The notes: generated from the sequence alone by a model not told the origin. Shown: positions 35,423 to 45,798, counted from the stretch's first letter. The stretch: 64,000 nucleotides of DNA from Occultella gossypii (GCF_019947135.1 NZ_JAGSHT010000018.1:124001-188000); one strand, 5' to 3'. A program made the numbers and translations.

Positions 35423-37567
35423 CTAGACGAGATCCTGCGGGATCTCCGGGCGCATCCGCGCCCAGACCACCTTGCCGACCCCGGACGGTCGCCAGCCCCA
35501 GTCGGCTAGCCGGGTGACGATGTGCATGCCGTAACCGCCGACCCGCGCCGGATGCACCTCGAGCGGCGTGGGCGGCACCGGGTTGTTGTCCTGCACCTCG
35601 ATCCGGAGGCCGTCACCGGCGTCCTTGAGCGTCAGACCCACCGAGCCCCACCCGTACACGACGGCGTTGGTGATCAGCTCGGCCACCACCAGTTCGGCCG
35701 CCATCGTGTTCGCCAGACCCCACACCTCGCACGTGCTCACCGTGAGGCGCCGGGCCATCCGCACCGAGTCGACGTCCGCCGCAAGCCGCCAGTAGGCCTC
35801 CCGGGGCACGTCGGCGCCGTCCTGCCCGGCAGGCTGCGGGAACCGGATGATGACGACGGCGATGTCGTCCTCGGGCGGCTCGGACAGCCGGCTCAGCAAC
35901 GCCTCGCCCACGTCCGCCGCCGTCGTGGCCGAGGACGAGGCTGCGACCACGTCCACCAGGATCTCCCGGACCAGACCCACGCCTTCCTGGATCGTGCGGG
36001 AGCGACGCTCGACGAGCCCGTCCGTGTAGAACATCACCGCGTCGCCCGGCTTGACCCGGACCGTCGCGGTCTGGCGCTCCTCGATCCCGAACCCCATCAG
36101 CCGCCCGGGCGCACCGTCGAGCTCGCGGACCTCGCCGTCGCTGATCCACAGCCCGGGCAGGTGGCCGGCCCGGCTGTAGGCGAGGGACCAGGTGCCCGCG
36201 TCCTCGTCGCACGGGGTGAGGCTGGCGTAGACCAGGGAGGCCGGGCGGCGCATCCGCATGTTCTCCAGGATCCGGTCCACCTTCGTCAGTACCCGCCCTG
36301 GGTCGACGAGCTCGGTCGCGAACGCCCGCACCACCGAACGCAGCTGCCCCATCGCGGCGGCCGCCTCCACGTCATGCCCGACGACGTCCCCCACCACGGT
36401 CCCGACGGTGCGGTCGTCGAGGTGCACCACGTCGTACCAGTCCCCGCCCACCTGGGCGTGCTCGGCGTTCGGCGCGTAGTAGGTCCACACGTCCAGGCCC
36501 TCGATCTGGTCCTGCTCCGGCAGCATCGCCCGTTGCAGGGCCTCGGCCACCCGGTGCTCGGCCTCGTAGAGCTGACGGTGGTCCATGGCCTGACCGACCC
36601 GCCGGGCGACCAGCTCGAGGACCGCCTCCGAGCCCTCCGCGTCGTCGAGTCCCCCGACCAGCACGGCCAACAGCCCGAGCGCACGACCCCGGACCAGCAG
36701 CGGCAGCACCAGCAGCTCGCCGCCCGGCTTCAGCGAGGCGCCCATCTGCGTGCGCACGTGGTCGACGAGCTGGGCGCTCGCGCTGCCGGGGACCTCGACC
36801 GCGTCCATCGCGATCCGTGCCCGACGCATCGAGGTCGCGGCGAACAGCCGCCCCACCGGGTCCTCGGGATCGGCTGCGGAACGCCCCCGGGGTCCTTGCT
36901 TCGCGCCACGACCGACCGCGGTGAGGCCGCCGATCGGCTTGAGCACGCCGTCGTCGGCGAAGAAGCCGCACCACGTGTACAGGTGCCGGGTGAGCAGGCG
37001 GACGATCGCGTCCAGTGCCTGCTCGTCATTGACCTCGGCGAGGATGTCCGAGACGCGGGCCACGGTCTCCAGCGCGTTGCGCGAGTGATATCCGAGGTCC
37101 GGTGGTGGCGTCGCGACCGGCTCGAGGCCGCCCTGTTGCACCGCGACGAACCGGACCAGGGTGCCGGTCTCGTCCCGCATCGGTGTGATGGTCACCGGCA
37201 CGGAGATCTCGCTGCCGTCGCGGCGCACCAGCGGCAGCGTCATGGTGAACGGCTGGCCGTCGATCGCGTGCTCGGCGAACTGGGCCCGCACCACCGGCTG
37301 GTAGCCGGGGCTCAGGATCTGCCCGTACCGCTCCCGCGCCTGCGCCAGGGTGTAGCCGCTCGCTCGCTCGAACGCCGCGTTGCCCCAGGTGAACACGGGG
37401 CCGACGCTGGTCACGTTCAGCACGACGACCGCAACGTCGCCGGTCAGGAGTACCTCGGCCGCCGCCGCCGCGGCCTCCCGCTCGGCCGGGACCATGCCCT
37501 TGGAGATCGAGGCCGGGCCCGTCGCCCCGGCAGCCACACCCGCGGAAGGCGCCGGGATGTTCGTCAC
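35423..37567 (-). CDS. PAS-GAF-SpoIIE phosphatase with C-terminal histidine-kinase-like ATPase
   Basis: 714 residues. PAS at about 35-150 (PVFTWGNAAFERASGYTLAQARE), GAF at about 165-335, PP2C-type SpoIIE domain at about 350-570 (HAQVGGDWYDVVHLDDRTVGTVVGDVVGHDVEAA, SRAGHLPGLW and VMFYTDGLVERR: the two-metal Asp set), and a HATPase_c domain at about 600-714 (ELVVAELITNAVVYGWG, GGYGMHIV). It can both dephosphorylate a STAS antagonist and act as an anti-sigma kinase. GTG 37567 has GGAGG upstream. A STAS gene is divergent at 37649; the pair is a partner-switching module controlling a sigma factor not in this window. Confidence 0.9.
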   Translation of the reverse strand: MTNIPAPSAGVAAGATGPASISKGMVPAEREAAAAAAEVLLTGDVAVVVLNVTSVGPVFTWGNAAFERASGYTLAQARERYGQILSPGYQPVVRAQFAEHAIDGQPFTMTLPLVRRDGSEISVPVTITPMRDETGTLVRFVAVQQGGLEPVATPPPDLGYHSRNALETVARVSDILAEVNDEQALDAIVRLLTRHLYTWCGFFADDGVLKPIGGLTAVGRGAKQGPRGRSAADPEDPVGRLFAATSMRRARIAMDAVEVPGSASAQLVDHVRTQMGASLKPGGELLVLPLLVRGRALGLLAVLVGGLDDAEGSEAVLELVARRVGQAMDHRQLYEAEHRVAEALQRAMLPEQDQIEGLDVWTYYAPNAEHAQVGGDWYDVVHLDDRTVGTVVGDVVGHDVEAAAAMGQLRSVVRAFATELVDPGRVLTKVDRILENMRMRRPASLVYASLTPCDEDAGTWSLAYSRAGHLPGLWISDGEVRELDGAPGRLMGFGIEERQTATVRVKPGDAVMFYTDGLVERRSRTIQEGVGLVREILVDVVAASSSATTAADVGEALLSRLSEPPEDDIAVVIIRFPQPAGQDGADVPREAYWRLAADVDSVRMARRLTVSTCEVWGLANTMAAELVVAELITNAVVYGWGSVGLTLKDAGDGLRIEVQDNNPVPPTPLEVHPARVGGYGMHIVTRLADWGWRPSGVGKVVWARMRPEIPQDLV

Positions 37568-37648
37568 GTGGATCCTCCATCGTCTACGGTGTGACCTGTT
37601 GGGAGGAGCGCGCACGGGCGCGTCCTAATTCGGCCTGAGGAGGCACGT

Positions 37649-38044
37649 GTGGCAGACGCTAACAGCAGCGACTCTCGCCCGCCTGCCGTGCCCGATCACA
37701 GTGGATCGGTGCATGCGCTGCTCGAGTCCGGTTGCACCCGCCTGGTGCTCTCCGGGGAGATCGACCTGACCCTGAACGCCGAACTGACCGAGGCGGTCGC
37801 CGACGCGGAGGCGGCCGGCTTGCCGGTGCAGGTCGATGCACGGCACGTCACGTTCATGGACTCGTCCGGGATCGCCCTGCTGGCCAGGCTGGCGAGCCGC
37901 ACCCCGGGCCGGCTCGTCCTGATCAAGCCGCCGGACGTGGTCCGGTTCCTGCTCGAGGTGACCCGGATCGGGGAGATGGTGGACGTCATCGACACCGACG
38001 AGCCCGTGCCGGCCTCGGCGGCGACGCCGCCGGACCCGGCCTGA
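37649..38044 (+). CDS. STAS-domain anti-sigma factor antagonist
   Basis: 131 residues. Core LVLSGEIDLTLNAELTEAV and VDARHVTFMDSSGIALLARL with the phospho-acceptor Ser pair; Pro-rich tails on both ends. GTG start with GAGGAGG upstream. Divergent from the SpoIIE phosphatase, its probable partner. Followed by a strong bidirectional terminator. Confidence 0.88.
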   Translation: MADANSSDSRPPAVPDHSGSVHALLESGCTRLVLSGEIDLTLNAELTEAVADAEAAGLPVQVDARHVTFMDSSGIALLARLASRTPGRLVLIKPPDVVRFLLEVTRIGEMVDVIDTDEPVPASAATPPDPA

Positions 38045-38105
38045 GCCACCGCCCGACGCACAGGTCCGGACCGGGCCAGTTCCGCCGTCGGGCCGGGAAG
38101 CACGA

Positions 38106-38148
38106 GATCCCTCGCCGATCCACCGAACCGGTGGATCGACGAGGGATC
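38106..38148. terminator. Bidirectional terminator between STAS and fba
   Basis: Two nested perfect stems: GATCCCTCG with CGAGGGATC outside, GATCCACCG with CGGTGGATC inside, a 2/2 internal bulge and loop AAC. Serves the convergent STAS (+) and fba (-) genes. Confidence 0.8.
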
Positions 38149-38166
38149 GCGGGTCGACGTGAGCGG

Positions 38167-39189
<1,023 letters not shown>

Positions 39190-39241
39190 GGTCTCTCCTG
39201 TGTCTTGATTTCTGCTGTCGCTGAAGTCTCCCACGGATCCC

Positions 39242-39254
39242 ATGCCCGACGGCG
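39242..39254 (+). repeat. 13-bp interspersed word, copy 6
   Basis: Exact ATGCCCGACGGCG between the fba start and the RNA methyltransferase stop. Confidence 0.6.
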
Positions 39255-39304
39255 GTCGCGCCCTTCCCGTGGACGCCCGCCCGGGCGCGTGCTCGGGAGG
39301 GCCG

Positions 39305-39922
39305 TCAGTGTGCGTGCTGGACGATCCACTGATGCATCGCGATCGCCGCCGCGGCGCCGGCGTTGATGGACCGGGTGGAGCCGTACTGGGTGATGTGGAC
39401 GATGACCTCGCTGGCCTCCTGCGCGGCCGGCGTCAGCCCCTGCGACTCCTCACCGAAGAGCAGGACGCACGCGGGCGGCAGGGGCCGCCCTTCGATCGGG
39501 ACCGACCCCTCGATGTTGTCCACCCCGACTATCGGGAGCGCCTCGGCGGCCGCCCACGCGGCGAACGCCCCGACGTCCTCGTGGTGGCGCAGGTGCTGGT
39601 AGCGGTCGGTGACCATCGCCCCGCGACGGTTCCACCGCCGTCGTCCGATGATGTGCACCTGCGCGGCGGCGAAGGCGTTCGCGGTGCGGACCACGGACCC
39701 GATGTTGAAGTCGCGGCCCCAGTTCTCGATCGCCACGTGGAACGGGTGCCGGCGGGTGTCAAGGTCCGCGACGATCGCCTCCAGCCGCCAGTACCGGTAG
39801 GCGTCCACCACATTGCGAGCGTCGCCCGCGGCCAGCAGCTCCGGGTCCAGCCGCGGGTCGTCCGGCCACTCCGCCGGGTCGCCGGGCCACGGCCCGACCC
39901 CGACCGCCTCGTTGTCCTCCAC
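39305..39922 (-). CDS. TrmH/SpoU-family RNA 2'-O-methyltransferase
   Basis: About 205 residues with a SPOUT knot. WGRDFNIGSVVRTANAFAAAQVHIIG carries the first SpoU motif (Asn, Arg), LLFGEESQGL the second and ITQYGSTRSINAGAAAAIAMHQW the third. Methylates ribose in tRNA or rRNA. GTG 39922 is chosen because GATACT lies seven bases upstream; an in-frame GTG at 39946 is possible. Confidence 0.88.
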   Translation of the reverse strand: MEDNEAVGVGPWPGDPAEWPDDPRLDPELLAAGDARNVVDAYRYWRLEAIVADLDTRRHPFHVAIENWGRDFNIGSVVRTANAFAAAQVHIIGRRRWNRRGAMVTDRYQHLRHHEDVGAFAAWAAAEALPIVGVDNIEGSVPIEGRPLPPACVLLFGEESQGLTPAAQEASEVIVHITQYGSTRSINAGAAAAIAMHQWIVQHAH

Positions 39923-40017
39923 GTGAGGCAGTATCCCCCGGGCCACGACCGCCCCGGCTGCCCACGCAGCGCCTTCGACGCCATGCTCGACGACCGATGA
40001 CGTGAAAGGCTGCGGAG

Positions 40018-40683
40018 GTGCGCCAGGACCTGATCGTCATCCAGTCCCACGACCCTGAGTGGGGACAGGCATTCGAGACGCAGCGGGCCGCAGTCGAAGG
40101 TGCACTCGCAAGCTGGCTGGTCGCCCGGGTAGAACACATCGGATCAACATCGGTACCAGGGCTTCCCGCCAAACCGATCATTGACATGCTCGCCTTGATC
40201 GACGACTACGACACATTCGGGCCTGCACGCCAGGAGCTCGAACAGGTGCACTGGGTCGTGGCGCCGGAGCCCGGTGACGAAGACCTGCGCAAGTGGTCCG
40301 CCTGCTTCCCGACGGCCGAGCATCGCACGCACCACCTGCATGTCGTCGAGCGCAACTCCAGCGCCTGGCGCGACTGGCTGCTGTTCCGCGACTACCTCCG
40401 GACCAACGTCGAGGCGGCGAGGCGATACGCCGAGTTGAAGAGGGAACTTGCCGCCGCAGACCACCGCGACCGGGTTCGGTACCGGGCGGGCAAGGCGCCG
40501 CTGATCGCGGAACTGATGGAGCGGGCGAGGCTTTGGAGCACGCACAGTCCCTCCAGAACGCCCGCTATCGGGCCGGAGGTCCTGCACGAGCGCGAAGGGT
40601 TCGGCCTCGGCGTGCGACGACCCGACTCGGCGACGGGACAGGGCGACGGCCGGACGGCTCGGGAGCCGGGCGGCTACGCCTAG
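40018..40683 (+). CDS. GrpB family (UPF0157) protein
   Basis: 221 residues. Nucleotidyltransferase-like fold with VEHIGSTSVPGLPAKPIIDMLALID, the GrpB hallmark, and HHLHVVERNSSAWRDWLLFRDYLR. Usual length is about 170, so the last 45 residues are an extra, low-complexity tail. Codon use is less GC-biased than its neighbours (for example CCGATCATTGACATG), hinting at later acquisition. Start is GTG. Function of the family is not firmly known. Confidence 0.85.
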   Translation: MRQDLIVIQSHDPEWGQAFETQRAAVEGALASWLVARVEHIGSTSVPGLPAKPIIDMLALIDDYDTFGPARQELEQVHWVVAPEPGDEDLRKWSACFPTAEHRTHHLHVVERNSSAWRDWLLFRDYLRTNVEAARRYAELKRELAAADHRDRVRYRAGKAPLIAELMERARLWSTHSPSRTPAIGPEVLHEREGFGLGVRRPDSATGQGDGRTAREPGGYA

Positions 40684-40721
40684 GCTGAGGCCGTCCGCCC
40701 CTGCGCGCCGAGGAGACCGAG

Positions 40722-41495
40722 ATGACCGAACAGATCACCACCTGGCTCACCGACATGGACGGCGTGCTCGTGCACGAGGAGTCGGCTCTGCCGGGCGCTG
40801 CCGAGTTCATCGCGACGCTGCGCCAGAAGCAGATCCCGTTCCAGATCCTCACGAACAACTCGATCTTCACGCCGCGGGACCTCGCGGCCCGGCTGCGTGT
40901 GTCCGGGATCGAGGTGGAGGAGGCCTCGATCTGGACCTCCGCCCTCGCGACGGCGACGTTCCTGGCCGATCAGATCCCGGGCGGCAGCGCCTATGTGATC
41001 GGGGAGGCGGGCCTGACCACGGCCCTGTACGAGCGTGGCTACACCCTCACCGACACCGACCCGGACTACGTGGTGCTCGGGGAGACCCGCACGTACTCGT
41101 TCTCGGCGATCACGCGAGCCATCCGGCTGGTCTCCGCCGGGGCCAGGTTCATCGCCACGAACCCGGACGTGACCGGCCCTTCGGCCGAGGGCCCGCTGCC
41201 GGCCACCGGGTCCGTGGCCGCGATGATCACGGCCGCCACCGGCCGCAAGCCCTACTTCGTCGGCAAGCCGAACCCGGTGATGATCCGGACCGCGATGAAC
41301 CGGATCGAGGCCCACTCCGAGCACACGGCGATGATCGGTGACCGGATGGACACCGACATCGTGGCCGGTATGGAGGCGGGCCTGCGGACGTACCTGGTGC
41401 TCACCGGGTCCACGAAGCGCGCCGACGTGGAGGGCTACCCGTTCCAACCGAGCGAGGTGCACGACGGCATCGCCGACCTGATCGGCCTGCTCTAG
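40722..41495 (+). CDS. HAD-IIA phosphatase (NagD-like)
   Basis: 257 residues. HAD motif I WLTDMDGVLVHEESALPGA, motif II LTNNS, motif III Lys in VGKPNPVM and motif IV MIGDRMDTDIVAGMEAG; the cap is the C2 type of NagD and p-nitrophenylphosphatases. Dephosphorylates small phospho-metabolites. Promoter TAGGCT at 40681-40686 overlaps the GrpB stop; GGAGA ribosome site. Confidence 0.92.
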   Translation: MTEQITTWLTDMDGVLVHEESALPGAAEFIATLRQKQIPFQILTNNSIFTPRDLAARLRVSGIEVEEASIWTSALATATFLADQIPGGSAYVIGEAGLTTALYERGYTLTDTDPDYVVLGETRTYSFSAITRAIRLVSAGARFIATNPDVTGPSAEGPLPATGSVAAMITAATGRKPYFVGKPNPVMIRTAMNRIEAHSEHTAMIGDRMDTDIVAGMEAGLRTYLVLTGSTKRADVEGYPFQPSEVHDGIADLIGLL

Positions 41496-41644
41496 AGCCC
41501 GCGGCAGTTGCCCTGCGCCGACCGCACACGGGCGGGTGCGGCGCCCACTCGCCCGTGATCAAGTCCCCTACGCCTGAGGAAGGACATTCTAGAGTCCTGC
41601 TTCGGGCGGGAGGTACTGGGTCACGGCGGGAGGTCCGGAGGCAG

Positions 41645-41679
41645 CGAACGCCCCAGCACCGCGCGGGTGCTGGGGCGTT
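41645..41679 (-). terminator. 15-bp perfect terminator after lemA
   Basis: GAACGCCCCAGCACC pairs with 41665-41679 around GCGCG. It lies 15 bases beyond the lemA stop on the minus strand. The convergent HAD gene may also use it. Confidence 0.75.
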
Positions 41680-41694
41680 CGGACTGCTATCGGG

Positions 41695-42492
41695 TCACTG
41701 CTGCGGGGGCTGACCACCCTGACCGGGGTACTGGCCACCCTGACCGGGGTACTGGCCACCCTGACCGGGGCCCTGCTGGAACGGCTGGCCGGGCTGGTAG
41801 CTGTTCGGCTGGTAGCCGCCCGGGCCGCCAGGCTGGGTCCCCGGCTGCACCGGCGAGTCCGTGGGGCGCGGCTGCGCGGCCGGGGTGTTCTGGTTGTAGT
41901 GGCCCACATTGCCCTGGTTGTCCTGGAAGGACACCCGCGGCGCGGTCCGCACGGCCGGGTCGGTGACCTCGAAGTACTCGGCGCGGGAGAACTTGAACAT
42001 GTTCGCGATGATGTTCGGCGGGAACGTCTCCACCTTGGTGTTCAGGTCCCGCACGTTCGCGTTGTAGAACCTGCGACCTGCGGCGATCCGGTCCTCGGTG
42101 TTCGTCAGCTCGTTCTGGAGCTGGGTGAAGTTCTCGGCCGCGCGCAGCTGCGGGTAGGCCTCGGCGACGGCGAACAGCCGGCCGATCGCGTTCGAGAGCT
42201 GGTCCTCCTGGATGGCCTGCTGGGCCGGCGTGGCGCCCGGCGTAGCGGCCGCGGCGCGGGCCCGAGTGACCTCGTCGAAGACGCTGCGCTCATGCGCGGC
42301 GTAGCCCTTGACGGTCTCGATCAGGTTCGGGATCAGGTCATAGCGCCGGTGCAGCTCGACGTCGATCTGACGCCAGGCCTCCTGCACCAGGTTCCGCAGC
42401 TTCACGAAGCCGTTGTAGGTGCCTACGGCCCAGAAGACCACGATCAGAACCAGGACGACCACGATGAGGATGACGATCAAGCCTGCATCCAT
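41695..42492 (-). CDS. LemA family membrane protein
   Basis: 265 residues. One N-terminal membrane span (LIVILIVVVLVLIVVFWAVGTYNGFV), then the LemA helical domain: LRNLVQEAWRQIDVELHRRYDLIPNLIETVKGYAAHE and NTEDRIAAGRRFYNANVRDLNTKVETFPPNIIANMF. The C-terminal 70 residues are Gln/Gly/Pro/Tyr-rich with a QYPGQGG repeat. ATG 42492 has GGAGG eight bases upstream; GTG 42501 is too close to that site. Function is unknown; LemA proteins form curved membrane-associated rings. Confidence 0.88.
   Translation of the reverse strand: MDAGLIVILIVVVLVLIVVFWAVGTYNGFVKLRNLVQEAWRQIDVELHRRYDLIPNLIETVKGYAAHERSVFDEVTRARAAAATPGATPAQQAIQEDQLSNAIGRLFAVAEAYPQLRAAENFTQLQNELTNTEDRIAAGRRFYNANVRDLNTKVETFPPNIIANMFKFSRAEYFEVTDPAVRTAPRVSFQDNQGNVGHYNQNTPAAQPRPTDSPVQPGTQPGGPGGYQPNSYQPGQPFQQGPGQGGQYPGQGGQYPGQGGQPPQQ
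41717..41775 (-). repeat. 21-bp tandem repeat in lemA tail
   Basis: Nearly three copies of a 21-bp unit encoding GQGGQYP heptads at the end of LemA. Low-complexity tail similar in composition to the septum-formation proteins at 45918 and 47258. Confidence 0.75.
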
Positions 42493-42579
42493 GGCGCTCA
42501 CCTCCTGTACTCGTCGATGCCGGAGGGGGTCCGACCCCTTCCGCGGCGAGGTACCTGTGCGGCCCCCGTGCGTTCGATA

Positions 42580-43155
42580 CTACTGGGGAGCGAGGCCGAG
42601 ATCGGCTGCGGAGAGCACCCAGAGATAGGGCAGTTCTGCCCCCAGCACCGCCTCGCGGGCCCCGGTGTCCCGGTCCACGATCGACGCCACGGCCACCACC
42701 TCGGCACCGGCCGCCCGGGCCGCGGCCACCGCGGTGAGGGCACTGCCCCCGGTGGTCGAGGTGTCCTCCAGGACCACGACGCGGCGCCCGGCGACGTCCG
42801 GCCCTTCGACCTGCCGCTTCATGCCGTGCCCCTTGGCCTCCTTGCGCACCAGGAACGCGTCCAGGTCCAGCCCGCGGCTCGCCGCGGCGTGCTGGACCGC
42901 GCACACCACCGGGTCCGCGCCGAGCGTCAGGCCGCCGACGGCGTCGATCTCGCCGGGCCCAAAGCCGGCCTCCTCGAGCTTGTCCAGGAGCAGGTGTCCG
43001 ATCAGGGGTGCTGCCTCGTGATGCAGGGTGGCCCGGCGCATGTCGACGTAGTAGTCGGCCTCGCGGCCGCTGCTCAGGGTGACCCGGCCGTGCACCACGG
43101 CCAGTTCGTTGATGAGTTCGGCCAGTCGCTGCAGGGGTGTGGTCTCGGTGGTCAC
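42580..43155 (-). CDS. pyrE: Orotate phosphoribosyltransferase
   Basis: 191 residues. PRPP loop VVVLEDTSTTGGSALTAVAAARAAG is the type I PRTase signature; FLVRKEAKGHGMKRQVEG is the flexible OPRT loop. Converts orotate to OMP. GTG start with TACACT seven bases upstream (leaderless). Divergent from exonuclease III. Confidence 0.95.
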   Translation of the reverse strand: MTTETTPLQRLAELINELAVVHGRVTLSSGREADYYVDMRRATLHHEAAPLIGHLLLDKLEEAGFGPGEIDAVGGLTLGADPVVCAVQHAAASRGLDLDAFLVRKEAKGHGMKRQVEGPDVAGRRVVVLEDTSTTGGSALTAVAAARAAGAEVVAVASIVDRDTGAREAVLGAELPYLWVLSAADLGLAPQ

Positions 43156-43162
43156 GGGCGTG

Positions 43163-43204
43163 AGTGTATCGGCGCGCCGACCGGTGGTCCCCGCCGGATA
43201 CGGT
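43163..43204. promoter_or_regulatory. Divergent leaderless promoters of pyrE and xth
   Basis: Minus-strand TACACT (43163-43168) is seven bases before the pyrE GTG at 43155. Plus-strand TACGGT (43199-43204) is seven bases before the exonuclease GTG at 43212. Confidence 0.55.
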
Positions 43205-43211
43205 GGGAGGC

Positions 43212-44006
43212 GTGCGAGTGGCGACGTGGAATGTGAACTCGATCCGGGCCCGCGTGGACCGGGTCACCGACTGGCTCGAGCGCACCGGCACCGATGTGCT
43301 GGCCATGCAGGAGACCAAGTGCGCCGACGACAAGTTCCCGTACCTGCCGTTCGAGGCCCTCGGCTACGAGGTGGCCCACCACGGACTGAACCAGTGGAAC
43401 GGGGTCGCGATCGCGTCGCGGGTCGGGCTGACCGACGTGCAACGCTCGTTCCCCGGCCAGCCCGGCTGGGCGGATCCGCCCACGGTCGAGGCAAGGGCCA
43501 TCGGAGCCACCTGCGCCGGACTGCGGATCTGGAGCCTGTACATCCCGAACGGGCGCACGCTCGGGGATCCCCACTACGAGTACAAGCTGGCCTGGCTGGC
43601 CGCACTGCGCGAGGCGGGCACGGACTGGCTGGCCACCGACCCGACGGCGCCCATCGCGCTGCTCGGGGACTGGAACATCGCGCCCCACGACGAGGACGTG
43701 TGGGACATGGCCGTGTTCCAGGGCGCCACCCACGTCTCCGCGCCCGAGCGGGCTGCGTTCGCCGCCATCGAGGCGGCCGGGTTCGCCGAGGTCACCCGCT
43801 CGCACCTGCCGCAGGTGTACACGTACTGGGACTATCAGCGGCTCCGGTTTCCCCGGAACGAGGGCATGCGGATCGACTTCGCGCTCACGTCGACGGCGTT
43901 GGCGGAGCGGGTGCGCGGCGTCGCCGTGGACCGGAACGAGCGCAAGGGCAAGGGCGCCTCCGACCACGTGCCCGTGGTGCTCGAGGTGGACGCCCCGCCG
44001 GCCTGA
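43212..44006 (+). CDS. xth: Exodeoxyribonuclease III family endonuclease
   Basis: 264 residues. RVATWNVNSIRARVDRVTDWL, QETKCADDKFP (catalytic Glu), GDWNIAPHDEDVWD and the final ASDHVPVVLEV (Asp-His) are complete. AP endonuclease and 3'-exonuclease in base-excision repair. GTG 43212 chosen by leaderless -10 spacing and because homology begins at VRVATWN. Confidence 0.94.
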   Translation: MRVATWNVNSIRARVDRVTDWLERTGTDVLAMQETKCADDKFPYLPFEALGYEVAHHGLNQWNGVAIASRVGLTDVQRSFPGQPGWADPPTVEARAIGATCAGLRIWSLYIPNGRTLGDPHYEYKLAWLAALREAGTDWLATDPTAPIALLGDWNIAPHDEDVWDMAVFQGATHVSAPERAAFAAIEAAGFAEVTRSHLPQVYTYWDYQRLRFPRNEGMRIDFALTSTALAERVRGVAVDRNERKGKGASDHVPVVLEVDAPPA

Positions 44007-44018
44007 CCCCCCGGGCGC

Positions 44019-44450
44019 TCAGGTGTCGAACCGAACGAACGCCCGCAGGGAGCCGGCGTCGTAATCTCGAGTCTCGCGGTATCCCAGCGACTCGTAGAAG
44101 GCCCGCTGGCCCGGCTCGTCATCGGTGAGGAGCACCTTCTGGCGAACGGCCGCGTAGGGCTCCAACGCGCTGAGGATGAGGGCTCGGCCCACCCCCGCCC
44201 GCTGCGCGTCGGGGTGGACCAGCACGTCCTGCAGGTAGCAGATCGTGGCGCCGTCGGAGATCACTCGCGCCAGTCCGACGAGGCGGCCATCGCGCCGAGC
44301 CGCCACCACGCGGGATGAACCAGCCAGAGCAGCCTCGAGCGTCGCGACATCGTCGGCGTACGCCGTCCAGCCGACCGCTCGATAGAGCGCCGTGACCTCG
44401 CCGATGTCGAGCATTGGAGACGATTCGAGGGCGATCCCGGCGCGCAGCAT
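44019..44450 (-). CDS. GNAT acetyltransferase
   Basis: 143 residues. YLQDVLVHPDAQRAGVGRALILSALEPYA is the acetyl-CoA loop, followed by LTDDEPGQRAFYESLGYRE. Substrate unknown. TACCGT lies seven bases before ATG 44450. Ends 12 bases from the convergent exonuclease gene. Confidence 0.85.
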   Translation of the reverse strand: MLRAGIALESSPMLDIGEVTALYRAVGWTAYADDVATLEAALAGSSRVVAARRDGRLVGLARVISDGATICYLQDVLVHPDAQRAGVGRALILSALEPYAAVRQKVLLTDDEPGQRAFYESLGYRETRDYDAGSLRAFVRFDT

Positions 44451-44517
44451 GCCGCCTACGGTAGGCGCGCGAGTCCGGTTGTATCCACCGAAGCCGCGGG
44501 AACCTCGTGCCGGCCGG

Positions 44518-45798
44518 TCAGGCGAGCGTGTTCTTGTGGATCACGCCGCCCTTCATGATGGCCACCAGGTTGGCGGCCGGGTCCGCGAGCAGGTCGATGT
44601 CGGCGACGGGGTCGCCGTCCACGAGCAGGAGGTCGGCGATCGCGCCGGCCCGGACCTCCCCCAGCACGCCGGGATAGGGGTTGCGCTCGCCGCTCAGCGC
44701 ACACAGCTGCGCGTTCGCCGACGTCGCCAGGGTGAGCACCTCCGCGGCCCCGAACCACCGGGTGAGCTTCGCCAGCTGCGCGCCCTGGCGGGTCGTGAGC
44801 CGGGCGTCGAAGAGGGTGTCACTGCCCCAGGCAAGGTTGACGCCGTGCGTGCGGGCCAGGCCGTAGGCGCGTTCGGTCCCCTCGAGGATCCGCTCCAGCT
44901 TCCACTCGCTCGTCGGCGGCACCGACACCTTGTCCTCGTCGTCGAGGAAGGGTTGCGGGCACCACCACGCATCGCGCTCGGCGATCATCGCGACCGTCTC
45001 GGAGTCGAGGAGATGGCCGTGTTCGATCGAGCGCACACCTGCACGCAGGGCACGCTGGACCGCAGCCGGCGTGTAGGCGTGCACCATCACGTACGTGCCC
45101 CAGTCCGAGGCGGCGTCGACGGCCGCCCGCAGTTCGGCCTCGGTGTACTGGGTGACGTCGATCGGGTCGTAGGACGAGGCGACCCCGCCCCCGGCCATGA
45201 CCTTGATCTGAGTGGCCCCGAGCCGCAACTGCTCACGCACCCCGCGCAACACCTCGGCGACGCCGTCCGCGATCACAGCCGCACCGATCCGTTCGGTGTG
45301 GGCCAGATTGCCGCAGACCCCGCGCGGGAGCTCGAACGGGAACCGGAAGTCGCCGTGGCCGGAGGTCTGGGAGATCATCGCCCCAGCCGGGTAGATCCGG
45401 GGCCCCGCCACCAGGGCCTGGTCGATCGCCAGCTTCAGCCCGAAGACCGGCCCGCCAGCCTCCCGGACCGTCGTGAACCCGCGCTGGAGGGTCGCCTCGG
45501 CCTCCCGCGCGGCCACGATGTTCACATAGCCGACGTCCGCGGTGGTGAGGGCCTGCAGCGGCAGGGTCGCGAACATCGAGTGCCAGTGGGCGTCGATGAG
45601 GCCCGGCATAAGCACCCGACCGCCGCCGTCGAGCTCGGCTCGCGTTGCGCCGTCTGCCACTGCCGCCACCGGCGACCTGGAGACCGCCTCGATCACGCCG
45701 TCGCGGACGAGGACGTCGGAAGGCTCCGACACCTGGGCGGACACCCCGTCGAATACTCGGACATTGCGGAACAGGGTCTCGCTCGTCACAGCCGTCAT
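44518..45798 (-). CDS. Amidohydrolase (Xaa-Pro dipeptidase/imidazolonepropionase-like)
   Basis: 426 residues. Metal motif PGLIDAHWHSMFA (HxH), IKVMAGGGVASSYD with the Lys, later His in MVHAYTPAAV and IEHGHLLD, and Asp in LAWGSDTLFD: the full subtype-I set. Probably hydrolyses a cyclic amide or peptide-like substrate such as an N-acyl proline or ochratoxin-like compound. GAGGGG site before ATG 45798. No transporter is nearby. Confidence 0.85.
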   Translation of the reverse strand: MTAVTSETLFRNVRVFDGVSAQVSEPSDVLVRDGVIEAVSRSPVAAVADGATRAELDGGGRVLMPGLIDAHWHSMFATLPLQALTTADVGYVNIVAAREAEATLQRGFTTVREAGGPVFGLKLAIDQALVAGPRIYPAGAMISQTSGHGDFRFPFELPRGVCGNLAHTERIGAAVIADGVAEVLRGVREQLRLGATQIKVMAGGGVASSYDPIDVTQYTEAELRAAVDAASDWGTYVMVHAYTPAAVQRALRAGVRSIEHGHLLDSETVAMIAERDAWWCPQPFLDDEDKVSVPPTSEWKLERILEGTERAYGLARTHGVNLAWGSDTLFDARLTTRQGAQLAKLTRWFGAAEVLTLATSANAQLCALSGERNPYPGVLGEVRAGAIADLLLVDGDPVADIDLLADPAANLVAIMKGGVIHKNTLA

